64,000 nucleotides of DNA from Chryseobacterium sp. IHB B 17019 (GTDB taxonomy: Bacteria > Bacteroidota > Bacteroidia > Flavobacteriales > Weeksellaceae): contig NZ_CP013293.1 in the NCBI RefSeq assembly GCF_001456155.1, positions 186,001 through 250,000 of the forward strand, read 5' to 3'. Position 1 is the first letter of the stretch. Every line of letters starts with the position of its first letter. Below are positions 43,979 to 52,982 of this stretch, piece by piece. Position numbers and translations under genes: made by a program. The notes beneath the pieces are model-generated. The model was not told the DNA's origin. It did not search any database and saw nothing but the letters and a program-made list of their open reading frames with translations.

Positions 43979-45700
43979 GTGATTAAAAAACTATACTTTT
44001 TAGTATTTGTAGTAATTTTTAGACTTCTTTCATGTCAAGAAGTATACAGCGATTATTATAAACTCAGACTCAGATATGAAAATCTTGAGGAAAATAATTC
44101 TAAGGCACTTCCATTAATCCAACCTTATATAAATAAAGCTAAAAAGGAAAAAAACTATGAGAAGTTACTTCAGGGCTATAAAGACGGAGTATTTTATTCA
44201 TCCTCAAACGAAGAAAAGTTAAAATATGCTGATAGCGCAGTCTGGGCTGCAAAGCTCTCAAAAAATAAAGACCTGATAAGCTCGGCATATATAGAAAAAG
44301 GGGTTGTTTATTATTATCATTATAAAAAATATCAACCGGCTCTTAATGAGTATCTTACGGCTTATGAATATTCAAAAAACACAGACAATAAATTTTTAAA
44401 ATTTCAGAATTTATATCATATTGGAGTTGTCAAAAGCTATTTGGGATATTATGCCGAGGCTTCGGATTTATTTAAGCAATGCATTTATTATTACGGTCAG
44501 AAATCAAAGTCAAACCTACACCCGAATGAGATTTTCAACAATAAAAAAGGCTATCTGAACAGTCTGCATCAGTTAATTATCTGTTACCGGAACCTTGGAA
44601 AAATCCGTGAAGCAGATTCTGCTATCAAAACCGGGCTTTCAGAAGTGGGGAACAATCCTGATTATGCCCAGGAAAAGGGGTATTTTCTCTTGGCAAAAGG
44701 AATTTCCGATTTCAAAAAAGAAACCTATCCATTAGCTTTAGATAATTTGAACCAATCTCTTTCGCCTATTAAAAAAGCGGGGGATTTCGCCTGGTTGTCC
44801 GTAGATTATTTTTACATTGGTAAGAGTTATTTATATTCAAAAAATACTAAAGAATCTATCGTTTACTTTAAAAAAGTAGATTCTATTTTCCAAAAGCATC
44901 AATTTATCCTTCCTGAATTACGGGAAAACTATGAGATCTTAATTAATCATTATAAAAAGGAAAAAGATCAGGGCCAGCAATTATATTATACAGGTCAGCT
45001 TTTAAAGGCAGACAGCATTATTTCGAAAGACTTTACTTATTTGGCCCCAAAAATCCATAAAGAATATGATACAAAAACACTATTGGAAGAAAAAAATAAA
45101 TTGGAAAAAGCAAACTCATGGGGAAACTTCATTATTATCGGATTGATAATTTTTGCTCTCGGACTCATTATTTTATTAATTAAAAGATATAAAATTCAGA
45201 AAAATATCCAGCAGAAATACATTTTATTGGAAGAAAAATTTATTCTGCAACAAAATCCTTCTGAAAAACCTATTTCCACAACGGAAGAAAAGAGAACCAG
45301 TCTTGATGAAGGTAAAGTGGAAGAATTACTCCGAAAGCTGAAAATATTTGAGGATAAAAAAGAATTTACACAAAAAGGACTTACAATCAATAAGTTGGCT
45401 TCTCAATTTGGAACGAACTCGAACTACCTTTCCCAGGTCATCAATGAATATAAGGAAGTAAACTTCAACAAATATCTCAGCGAGCTAAGGATCAATTATA
45501 TCACAAATTTACTCTTTGAAAACAAGGAATATCTGAAATATGGCATTGAAACCCTGGCCAAAGAATGTGGTATTGCTTCACGCCAGAATTTCTCCGATCT
45601 TTTTTATGAAATCAACGGAATCCGCCCGACAGATTTTATAAGAAAAAGAAAACAGGAACTTGATAACAAAAGGAATTTTTCGACTTTAAAACCGATATAG
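43979..45700 (+). CDS. Membrane-anchored TPR protein with AraC-family DNA-binding domain
   Basis: A 573-residue regulator with a GTG start, which fits the promoter position. It has a signal segment (residues 1-20), TPR repeats over about 55-340 (YQPALNEYLTAYEYS, YYAEASDLFKQCIYYY), a membrane helix at about 381-400 (FIIIGLIIFALGLIILLI) and a C-terminal AraC domain: LTINKLASQFGTNSNYLSQVINEY then LAKECGIASRQNFSDLFYEINGIRPTDFIRKR. It is divergent from the small secreted-protein operon and is the natural candidate for its control. Related in layout, but not in DNA-binding domain, to the LuxR-type pair near 24-29 kb. Confidence 0.85.
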   Translation: MIKKLYFLVFVVIFRLLSCQEVYSDYYKLRLRYENLEENNSKALPLIQPYINKAKKEKNYEKLLQGYKDGVFYSSSNEEKLKYADSAVWAAKLSKNKDLISSAYIEKGVVYYYHYKKYQPALNEYLTAYEYSKNTDNKFLKFQNLYHIGVVKSYLGYYAEASDLFKQCIYYYGQKSKSNLHPNEIFNNKKGYLNSLHQLIICYRNLGKIREADSAIKTGLSEVGNNPDYAQEKGYFLLAKGISDFKKETYPLALDNLNQSLSPIKKAGDFAWLSVDYFYIGKSYLYSKNTKESIVYFKKVDSIFQKHQFILPELRENYEILINHYKKEKDQGQQLYYTGQLLKADSIISKDFTYLAPKIHKEYDTKTLLEEKNKLEKANSWGNFIIIGLIIFALGLIILLIKRYKIQKNIQQKYILLEEKFILQQNPSEKPISTTEEKRTSLDEGKVEELLRKLKIFEDKKEFTQKGLTINKLASQFGTNSNYLSQVINEYKEVNFNKYLSELRINYITNLLFENKEYLKYGIETLAKECGIASRQNFSDLFYEINGIRPTDFIRKRKQELDNKRNFSTLKPI

Positions 45701-45790
45701 AATCAAAGTAAAATTTATTGAAGGCTTTTATTTTTTCGAATACATAAACAATCTTCATTATATTTGATAGCACCATTCAAATTATTGATC

Positions 45791-47323
45791 ATGAAAAAAA
45801 TCCTTTTCATTATTCTGGGTATTCTCATTATTTTAGCTATCATAGTATTGATTAAAACTTTCACCTACCCTTTCAAAAAAATAAACTCTACAGTTTCAAC
45901 GGGTTGGAAGGTAGTTAGAGACGATTCAGCAATTCATAGACTTTCCGGCGGAATAAAAATCCCGACAGTTTCCACAGGAGAACTAGGGAATTTTGATTAT
46001 TCAACTTTTGATACTTTTAAAGAATATTTAAAAAAATCCTATCCGCTGATTTATGGGAATACGGAATATATTGAGATTAATAAATATGGATTAATTTTTA
46101 GATTAAAAGGAAGCAATCCCTCACTTGACCCCATTTTATTTTTATCCCACAGCGACGTGGTTCCTCCTGGTGATGCAGATATAAAAGACAGTGCTGAAAA
46201 TATTTTCAGGCCGGATGATCAGCCGTTGCCTGCTGTTTTAAAAGTTTCCGAAGACTGGGATTTCGGTCCGTTTTCCGGAGCTGTCGCGAATGGACGGATC
46301 TATGGACGAGGTGCCATTGACATGAAAGGAATGCTCTTTTCCTTACTCGAATCCATGAATAATTTAATTAAAAATAAACATATTCCTCAACGGGATATTT
46401 ATCTTGCTTTCGGATTTGATGAAGAAGTGGGAGGACAAAAAGGAGCCGATCAGATTGCCAGATATTTTAAAAGTAAAAATTTAAAATTCGATGCTGTTTA
46501 CGATGAAGGCGGACTTATTCTACAAAAAGGAAGTGTGGCAGGAATTGATTCTGATGTCGCAGTAATCGGGTGTGCGGAAAAAGGTTTTCTGTCGGTGAAA
46601 ATTAAAATAAAAGGTTTGGGCGGACATTCTTCCATGCCTCCCACAGAAACCGCCATGGGAAAAGCAGCCGTTATCATGCAGAGACTTGAAAATGACCAGA
46701 TGAAACCGATGATCACACCATTAATTAATGAATTTTTCACCAATATAGGCGGATCAATGTCTTTTATCAACCGAATGGCAATTTCCAATCAATGGTTGCT
46801 GAAACCCGTTCTTTTATCGCAGCTGACAAAGAATAATTCTACCAACGCCTTAGTTCGTACCACAACAGCTTTGACGATGATGAAAGGAAGCGACGCACCC
46901 AATGTCCTGTCTCCGGAAGTTGAATTTGTGGTTAATTTCAGGCTTCTTCCCGGAAATTCTGTGAAAGACGTCAAAAACCATATTGCAAAAGCAACCAAAG
47001 GTTTTGATGTGGAAATTGAAGAAATTGACAATGTAAAAGAAACGTCTGCCGTTTCACCTACAAATACGAAGTCGTTTAAGTTAATAGAAGCGGCTATCAG
47101 GGAGATCCATTCGACTGCCATTGCCACGCCTTATCTTACCGTTGGAGCTACCGATTCGTACAAATATCAGATCGTAAGCAGGAATATCTACAGATTCATG
47201 CCGATCAAAATTACCGACGCCGAAAAACAATCCATTCACAGCACCAACGAATACATCAGCATTGAAAACTATATGAAAATGATTCATTATTTTGAGTTTA
47301 TAATGACGAACTATGATAACTAA
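45791..47323 (+). CDS. M20-family metallopeptidase, carboxypeptidase S-like
   Basis: A 510-residue zinc peptidase anchored by an N-terminal helix (about 3-23). The ATG at 45791 is preferred because it begins the helix (MKKILFIILGI). Metal and catalytic motifs are LFLSHSDVVPPG, GRGAIDMKGM, FDEEVGGQKG and VYDEGG, the M20A pattern. Zinc carboxypeptidases of this type trim peptides or acylated amino acids. It is 90 bases downstream of the TPR/AraC gene in the same direction. Confidence 0.88.
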   Translation: MKKILFIILGILIILAIIVLIKTFTYPFKKINSTVSTGWKVVRDDSAIHRLSGGIKIPTVSTGELGNFDYSTFDTFKEYLKKSYPLIYGNTEYIEINKYGLIFRLKGSNPSLDPILFLSHSDVVPPGDADIKDSAENIFRPDDQPLPAVLKVSEDWDFGPFSGAVANGRIYGRGAIDMKGMLFSLLESMNNLIKNKHIPQRDIYLAFGFDEEVGGQKGADQIARYFKSKNLKFDAVYDEGGLILQKGSVAGIDSDVAVIGCAEKGFLSVKIKIKGLGGHSSMPPTETAMGKAAVIMQRLENDQMKPMITPLINEFFTNIGGSMSFINRMAISNQWLLKPVLLSQLTKNNSTNALVRTTTALTMMKGSDAPNVLSPEVEFVVNFRLLPGNSVKDVKNHIAKATKGFDVEIEEIDNVKETSAVSPTNTKSFKLIEAAIREIHSTAIATPYLTVGATDSYKYQIVSRNIYRFMPIKITDAEKQSIHSTNEYISIENYMKMIHYFEFIMTNYDN

Positions 47324-47330
47324 ATCAAAA

Positions 47331-47855
47331 ATGAAAATACCTTATTATTTTATTTTAATAATCTTATTCTTCTTTCATAATTGTAGTAAGTCATCTGAAA
47401 CAAAGAAAGGAAAAGAAAGAAAAGATGATTATTATGAAAAGTGTCGTTTACTAGTTCTGTCTGAAAATAAAATAGGAAAAAAATATTTCTTTAGCAGGTT
47501 AGGAAAAAACGTTGATGAAGCCACAGTTGAATATTTAGGACAAATATATACTTCAAATAATGGAATTCTTAAAATTGTTAACATGCAAAATATTGTAGGA
47601 TATCCTCAATCCAAGCGTGGAAATAGTTATTTTTTCATTTATGATAATAATGACAACTTACTTGGATCCTATTATGTTGGAAGTCTATGGGGAGTCCCAA
47701 AATTTATTGATTCTAAAGGGTATTTAATTTTTAATTATAATAATGAATCCTGTGATCAAAGCACTAAAATTAATTTAAAAGACAGTATCCCTAAAAATAT
47801 CTATATTAAATGTTCTAAAGATGGAGGAGATTTTTACACACTTTCGTTACCATAG
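47331..47855 (+). CDS. Hypothetical lipoprotein
   Basis: A 174-residue protein with a hydrophobic leader ending FFHNC (cysteine at residue 18), then a lysine-rich linker. The rest is beta-rich with no recognised domain (VEYLGQIYTSNNGILKIVN, NSYFFIYDNNDNLLGSYYVG). The ATG at 47331 gives the best signal. It starts 7 bases after the peptidase stop codon, so the two are likely cotranscribed. Confidence 0.6.
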   Translation: MKIPYYFILIILFFFHNCSKSSETKKGKERKDDYYEKCRLLVLSENKIGKKYFFSRLGKNVDEATVEYLGQIYTSNNGILKIVNMQNIVGYPQSKRGNSYFFIYDNNDNLLGSYYVGSLWGVPKFIDSKGYLIFNYNNESCDQSTKINLKDSIPKNIYIKCSKDGGDFYTLSLP

Positions 47856-47918
47856 TTTTTAACATTCAAAAATTTTAAATAAAATTATAACACGTCAAGT
47901 TTTGTCGCATTACGCTAT

Positions 47919-47926
47919 TAGCTTTG
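47919..47926 (+). promoter_or_regulatory. -7 box of the 47948 gene
   Basis: TAGCTTTG matches TAnnTTTG, 21 bases before the ATG at 47948, and overlaps the alternative TTG start at 47924, which it rules out. Confidence 0.45.
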
Positions 47927-47947
47927 TCATATCAAAATTACAGAGCT

Positions 47948-48643
47948 ATGGAACTGCCTTTTTATTTAAGTTTTAATGAATTTGAAAACCGTTATTACGA
48001 CAATCTTGAAAAATGGTTTGAAGAATACAAGAATACCTCCGAAACAGAGTATCTGAAAGCCCTTGTAAAAATGTACAGTCCGTATCTGTATTACAATTTT
48101 GCAAATGACAGGCTTCAGGCGGATGCTTCAATTCAGATCAAGGATTGCTTTCTTCCGTATTATGAAAAGATCGGGATTTCATTCTGTACGAACTGTGAAA
48201 ACGGAAAGTCTTCAAAAAATGTAAAAAGCATGAACCATATATTCGAATGGAAAACAATTACCATGATGGAATATGCTCAACATATTTTAGATAAAATCAA
48301 CAGATATTTTTCTAAGAATAACTGCAAAGAAGGTAAAAACACACTAGACTTCATCAATAATTATGAAATTATTACTTCCAGGGAAGGAGCGGGATATTGC
48401 GTGAATTATAATTTGCACCAATCAACGCTTCCTTTCCTGAAGGCTTATCTTCCGGTATATGGACAGACGGTAAACATCGCGGTTTATAGAGATTTTATTT
48501 TCTCAATTGTCCAAATTGCAGAATTTATTGATAAGAAATTAAAGGATATTCACGCTTTTGAACACACAATTTACACAAAACTTAAATCAGATGCCAAGTT
48601 CAAGGTACAGATGAGCCATCAGTTTCTGACGATGTGTAATTGA
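47948..48643 (+). CDS. Hypothetical protein
   Basis: A 231-residue soluble, mostly helical protein rich in aromatic residues (MELPFYLSFNEFENRYYDNLEKWFEEY). It carries a cysteine pair SFCTNCENGK in the middle and a GYCVNYNLHQ segment near residue 150. I recognise no family. The ATG at 47948 is chosen because a promoter box overlaps the earlier start. A strong terminator follows. Confidence 0.55.
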   Translation: MELPFYLSFNEFENRYYDNLEKWFEEYKNTSETEYLKALVKMYSPYLYYNFANDRLQADASIQIKDCFLPYYEKIGISFCTNCENGKSSKNVKSMNHIFEWKTITMMEYAQHILDKINRYFSKNNCKEGKNTLDFINNYEIITSREGAGYCVNYNLHQSTLPFLKAYLPVYGQTVNIAVYRDFIFSIVQIAEFIDKKLKDIHAFEHTIYTKLKSDAKFKVQMSHQFLTMCN

Positions 48644-48711
48644 TTAACACTAAACATTCACATTCATATAGCTAGATTGTTTGGAAATTAGTTGGTACTT
48701 TTTTCAAACGG

Positions 48712-48741
48712 AAAATCCCAGTCAAATTTGATTGGGATTTA
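48712..48741. terminator. Terminator after the 47948 gene
   Basis: AAATCCCA and TGGGATTT enclose a further self-complementary centre, giving a stem of about 12 bp; T-rich on the right. Confidence 0.75.
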
Positions 48742-48919
48742 TTTTGAAATTATAAATAATTTTAAACTTAAATTTGTTTAAAAATAAAAAGTGTCAAATT
48801 GAAGCCTAAGGCTTAGTTATCACCAGAGTGATTAGTCGAATATTGGTACTAACACGGGGAAAATATGATGGTTAAACATTCAAATAAAAATATTAGTTTA
48901 GTATTAAATCTTTCTATTT

Positions 48920-49945
48920 ATGATTAACCTTGAACAATATCCTTATACATATAGTGAAATTTTAGTTGAATTACTAGAATATTTTTCAACTCATCATAAC
49001 TTTGGTGAAACTAGAAAAAATGAAGAAAGAACAATTGTAAAGTTCTGTGAGTATTATAAAGAGAAATATAGTACTCCTGAGATGCCTTATCCAACTCTTG
49101 TTGCACAGTTATGTGAGTCCCTTGCCAAGAATAATTACTTGCATTTAATCATTAAGGATACACCAAGTAATTTTGATGATACATATTGGTATCTGCCATC
49201 TGATGGACATGGTGCAATCTTCAAAAATCCAATCCTTAAAACTTTCTTAAATGAGAAATTGAAGTCCTTAATATTTGGTTTCAAATATATTAATACAGTT
49301 TACAGAGACAGAGTTTTACCAATCTGTCATTATATTAATGAGGACCAAGCTATAGGAAGTTCCTTTATTTTTTTTAATGGTTTAGCTACTGCAAAACATT
49401 GCATTGAAGGTGCTTCTAAAATCTCAATTAAAGGTATTCCAAAAAGTGTCCTACAAGAATCAACATTTTTAGTCCATAATATTGACGCAATGGATTTAAT
49501 CTATATAAAATTTCCAGAGAGTTTCTTGACACAACATCGTTATGCTCAATATGAAGAAGGACAAGTCTTGGATGAAGTCTTAGCTCTTGGATTTCCTAAA
49601 GTCCCAGGATTCCACTCTTTTATTACCGCTGAAAAGGCAATTATCTCTTCAAGATATACAGCCTCTATTGGTAGCATAGCCTCAATAGCAGAAGATATTT
49701 GGATGAGACAGAATTTAATGTTAATTACAGCAAAAATTAAAGCAGGAAATAGTGGAGGACCTGTTATTAATAATAATGGTAATGTTGTTGGTATTTCTTC
49801 AAATCTTCCTTCTGGTGAAGGCAACTATGACGATCTTGGATATGGAACTGTAATTCCAATAAAATTTTTAATTGAAATTATTACAGAAGAAAATTCTAAA
49901 GTATTTAATAAGAATATGATTGATTTTTTAGATTTTATTGAATAA
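48920..49945 (+). CDS. Trypsin-like serine protease with an unrecognised N-terminal domain
   Basis: A 341-residue protein. The C-terminal domain (about 135-335) has a trypsin-fold triad: H160 in GLATAKHC, D192 in DAMDLIYIKF and S278 in AGNSGGPVIN. The N-terminal 130 residues are helical and not familiar (YSEILVELLEYFSTHHNFGETRKNEERTI). There is no signal peptide, so it acts in the cytoplasm. This architecture, an adaptor-like domain plus a cytoplasmic trypsin, recalls proteases in bacterial defence systems. Its place at the edge of the integrated element fits, but the function is inference. Confidence 0.75.
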   Translation: MINLEQYPYTYSEILVELLEYFSTHHNFGETRKNEERTIVKFCEYYKEKYSTPEMPYPTLVAQLCESLAKNNYLHLIIKDTPSNFDDTYWYLPSDGHGAIFKNPILKTFLNEKLKSLIFGFKYINTVYRDRVLPICHYINEDQAIGSSFIFFNGLATAKHCIEGASKISIKGIPKSVLQESTFLVHNIDAMDLIYIKFPESFLTQHRYAQYEEGQVLDEVLALGFPKVPGFHSFITAEKAIISSRYTASIGSIASIAEDIWMRQNLMLITAKIKAGNSGGPVINNNGNVVGISSNLPSGEGNYDDLGYGTVIPIKFLIEIITEENSKVFNKNMIDFLDFIE

Positions 49946-49984
49946 AAAAGTCTCAGATTATAAAACCTAAGACTCTGATTATCA

Positions 49985-50230
49985 GCAGAAAGGAAGGGTT
50001 TCGAACCCATTCTTCTAAAGTGCTATAAAACCTACTTTTGTCGCTTGTGATCTTAAAACAGCCATGACTTAGCCATTTTTTTCAGACATAAAAAAAATGG
50101 GCCTTAAATAAGACCCATTTTCTATTTGGCGGAAAGCGAGGGTTTTGAACCTTTATTCCAAATGTCTTATTTTCAGCTATTTATATTATTAAGATTTACG
50201 GCAGCCACGATTTAGCCAATCTTTGCCTTT
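49985..50230 (-). other. Two tRNA-3'-end-like segments: probable integration-site duplication
   Basis: GCAGAAAGGAAGGGTTTCGAACCC (from 49985) and GGCGGAAAGCGAGGGTTTTGAACC (from 50128) resemble each other and, on the minus strand, the 3' end of a tRNA from T-loop to discriminator. Each is preceded on the left by a hairpin (at 50090-50120, AAAATGGGCC with CCCATTTT). Each is followed 45-60 bases later by a related CAGCCAYGAYTTAGCCA phrase. No 5' tRNA half is present, so these are fragments, as expected where an element has used a tRNA gene as attachment site. Confidence 0.5.
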
Positions 50231-50559
50231 TTCAAAATTTCTCAACAACTTGATTCAATGAACGTTTTAATTCTATTGCTAAATTACAATATTTCTATTG
50301 CATGAGCAAGTATCACTGTACAACCTTTATTTACTGGGCGAATTCACAATTTCTACTTTATAGGCTATAGTAGTCGTAAGCCTTATTAGCTTTTGCACAC
50401 TTAAAAGACCTTATTTAAAGTTTAAAGAGTAGAAATGCGATGAATTTCGACAGATAGTTGTCTAAACCTTATGTATGATCTATGAAAATATTTTACCTGA
50501 TTTTCAGGTGCTTAACCATGGGCACTTGAAAATGTGCCCAATCTGTCTATTTTTGCGAG
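50231..50559. promoter_or_regulatory. Gap with paired hairpins before the first element gene
   Basis: No gene is visible. Two short hairpins lie near the right end: ACCTGA/TCAGGT at 50495-50509 and GGGCAC/GTGCCC at 50520-50539, the second just 20 bases before the ATG at 50560. They could affect translation. Confidence 0.35.
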
Positions 50560-50889
50560 ATGACCGTAACCGTACTGGCTATTTTAGAAACAGATTTTAA
50601 GCCCGAAAAAGCATTGGCGAAAGTAATGAACGACCGTTTAGTCCGGAGTGCCAAGGAGTTGCAGGAAGTTCATTTCAAACCTTTGTCCGGCAGGGGATTT
50701 TCCGATGATGACCTGGTGGTCTATATCAGTTACAACCCTAAATATAAAATCCGCTACCGTATCGTGAATGATGTGCCTGCGGATATCGAGTATTTTGTAG
50801 CAGAATCCTGCGGTAGGCTGGGCTTTATCCTGTGGAGAGCCAATGCGATAGGGGTAAGCAGTGAAGCCGGCCACCTTGGATTTCAATAG
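50560..50889 (+). CDS. Hypothetical protein, element-borne
   Basis: A 109-residue soluble protein beginning MTVTVLAILETDFKPEKALAKVMNDRL. It is alpha/beta in character with no recognised motif. It lies in the first segment of the integrated element, before the histone-like gene. No function is proposed. Confidence 0.5.
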   Translation: MTVTVLAILETDFKPEKALAKVMNDRLVRSAKELQEVHFKPLSGRGFSDDDLVVYISYNPKYKIRYRIVNDVPADIEYFVAESCGRLGFILWRANAIGVSSEAGHLGFQ

Positions 50890-50995
50890 ATCTTTTTTGC
50901 TTTCTCGCTTAAATGTTTAGTTTTGGAGGTGGAATATAATTTCCAAAAACAAAATAATTTATATCCGGGATCAATTGGCCCTTTAAAAAACAGTT

Positions 50996-51175
50996 ATGGA
51001 GAAATTCAAACAGGTACAGGAAGTGATTGCTTCAGTTGAAGCTGATGTAGCAAAATTTTATGATGGCGGGAACGCGGCAGCTGGTACACGTGTCCGTAAA
51101 GCAATGCAGGACCTTAAAAATCTTGCCCAGGCGATCAGGGCTGAGGTGACCGAGAAAAAGAACAGCGCAAAATAA
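50996..51175 (+). CDS. Histone H1-like protein Hc1 type
   Basis: A 59-residue basic protein: MEKFKQVQEVIASVEADVAK, then FYDGGNAAAGTRVRKAMQDLKNLAQAIRAEV and a lysine-rich end. It matches the small Hc1-type histone H1-like proteins of Bacteroidota, which bind DNA. The GNAAAGTRVRK segment is the hallmark. A strong terminator follows 21 bases later. Confidence 0.8.
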   Translation: MEKFKQVQEVIASVEADVAKFYDGGNAAAGTRVRKAMQDLKNLAQAIRAEVTEKKNSAK

Positions 51176-51196
51176 GCAGGAGACTGTTTTGGGAAT

Positions 51197-51226
51197 AAAG
51201 CCACTGATTGTGATCAGTGGCTTTTT
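51197..51226 (+). terminator. Terminator of the histone-like gene
   Basis: AAAGCCACTGAT (51197-51208), loop TGTG, and its complement (51213-51224), then T. Confidence 0.88.
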
Positions 51227-51447
51227 ATATTTAAGGCTTACATGTTTTTTTGTGTAGCCTGTTTTAGTTACAATGAAATAGATTTCTGGATATATGATCT
51301 GAACAAACTATAGCTTAAACAGCGTGCTGCTATTACCTTGATATACAATCAGTGTAGATTCCATACCATCATCCTCATTGGAATACAAAAACACATTGTA
51401 TGATTTGTACTCCCATGCGTGTAAAACTTACTTGAAGCTATTAAATG

Positions 51448-51723
51448 TTATTTTTTGTTTTCATCGGCAAATAATTTTAGTAGATCTGTTCTGCAATAAT
51501 AGTATGAGCCCATTATTTTTTTATACCGTATTTTGCCTTGAATACGAATATTGATCAATTGTGCTGCCGAGATATCCATAACATGGCGAACAGTTCTGCT
51601 GCGAAGCCATTCTTGATCCTCATGGTTAGTTTTTCCTTTTAATTTTTGATCAAGCATTTTTTCCATATCATGCATGAACCTCATTCCCCATTGTCTTAAA
51701 TCGTCTTTTGTTACTGGCTCCAT
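51448..51723 (-). CDS. Excisionase-type helix-turn-helix protein
   Basis: A 91-residue protein with an N-terminal helical part (DLRQWGMRFMHDMEKMLDQKL) and a C-terminal winged-HTH-like region (RTVRHVMDISAAQLINIRIQGKIRYKKIMGSYYYCRTDLLKLF). It is of the small DNA-binding proteins often found beside conjugative transposon regulators. It resembles the 53174 protein in layout. It is divergent from the rteC-like gene. Confidence 0.75.
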   Translation of the reverse strand: MEPVTKDDLRQWGMRFMHDMEKMLDQKLKGKTNHEDQEWLRSRTVRHVMDISAAQLINIRIQGKIRYKKIMGSYYYCRTDLLKLFADENKK

Positions 51724-52061
51724 CTTAATACTTTTCTTATCAATTTATATCGCGACAAAAAGGAGGGTGGCGATTTGGTAATTACTGGTTCATTATGGCA
51801 CTGCATGTCCAAATTGCATTCTTTTCGATATGAGTTCTAATTCATCAATTACCACTGAGATCTGTCACAGCTTGTGGCGAATAAGCGCAGTGTCTGTTTA
51901 ATCCTGATGTCACTTGTCCATATTATATATTAAATAATATAAATCGTCATAATTGATTAAATTTATTTCTCATTGTAGAGAATTAATAATTTATTGATTA
52001 AGTTGAATTGCCTAAAGAAAACTCTCTTAGGATATTATTAACTAATCCTAAAACTACTACC
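51724..52061. other. Divergent spacer between the HTH and RteC genes
   Basis: About 340 bases without a gene. It must contain the promoters of both divergent genes but no clear TAnnTTTG pair was found. An AT-rich palindrome-like run (ATATTAAATAATATA) lies near 51925-51942. Confidence 0.4.
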
Positions 52062-52910
52062 ATGAAAAACAAAATTTACGATGACGTGCTGCGAAGCATC
52101 TCAGCGCGAGAAAAGGGGATCCTACTTGACTCCCGAGCGATTATTGACGATAGTTACCGGATGACATTATTCCTCCATGATTTATTGTCTAAGCTTAAAG
52201 ATCATGTTTTAAAAAACGGATTCTCGAACAAATCCGAAGAAGTAGAATTTTTTAAAGAATATAAGCCACAGATCTTGGGTAAGCTTATTTATTACAACAA
52301 ATTATACAGGATTGAAACTGGTTGTCCATGTCCTATTAGCAGTGGTAAGTTATACCAGAAGTATTATTCGAGCGAACTTCATCATCTAAAACAAGAATAT
52401 ATCGATCAAATCAGTGGAACTGATTTTTTCCGCTACTATCGATCGGGTCGTAGCGATTTAGATCATCAGTTTTTTGAACTTGGAAAAATCAATTTTAATT
52501 CAGGTCTGAGCAGTTACGTGTTTGAAATAGACGAGCATTTCTCCACCTATTACGATTATAAGATTGCCAAAATTGTAGCTTATGAATTACTGCTAAAATT
52601 TTTGCTGACAAAAATTAACGCTGATTATGTAGAAACGCCGGCTACTGACAAAGAGATTTTTTGGACAGAATCCAAAAACGCACTCGTTGAACTTATTTAT
52701 GCCTTACATTGTTCGGAAAGTATTGCCGGCGGCAGGGTCGGAATTAGCAAGATCAGTGCTGTTATGCAGGATGTATTTAGAATTAAGCTGGGCGACATTC
52801 ATCATGCCTTTCATAAGATGAAGTTCCGCGCAGGTAGCAGAACGGTTTATCTGGATAACTTAAAAGCCTCGGTAGAAAATTATATGGACAGGGATTTGGG
52901 CATGAAATGA
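52062..52910 (+). CDS. RteC-domain regulator
   Basis: A 282-residue protein of the RteC family, which in CTnDOT activates excision of the element. The ATG at 52062 is preferred to the longer frame from 52008 because it begins the conserved KIYDDVLRSI segment. Family features include EFFKEYKPQILGKLIYYNKLYRIE, FFRYYRSGRSDLDHQFFELG and a C-terminal HTH-like part (GISKISAVMQDVFRIKLGDIHHAFHKMKFRAG). It marks this region as a CTnDOT-like element. Confidence 0.85.
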   Translation: MKNKIYDDVLRSISAREKGILLDSRAIIDDSYRMTLFLHDLLSKLKDHVLKNGFSNKSEEVEFFKEYKPQILGKLIYYNKLYRIETGCPCPISSGKLYQKYYSSELHHLKQEYIDQISGTDFFRYYRSGRSDLDHQFFELGKINFNSGLSSYVFEIDEHFSTYYDYKIAKIVAYELLLKFLLTKINADYVETPATDKEIFWTESKNALVELIYALHCSESIAGGRVGISKISAVMQDVFRIKLGDIHHAFHKMKFRAGSRTVYLDNLKASVENYMDRDLGMK

Positions 52911-52982
52911 TCTTCGAATCCGTTAACCATAATCTAATAGCGACTACTCAAATCTGTCGTATGTGAAATTCACCTGGCCTTT

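Noticed and set aside
47924-47947. A TTG start for the 47948 gene.
   Set aside because: A TAGCTTTG promoter box overlaps it, so the later ATG is more likely.
49985-50170. Complete tRNA genes at the two tRNA-like segments.
   Set aside because: Only the 3' portion is seen; no anticodon arm or 5' acceptor strand can be found on the minus strand to the right.
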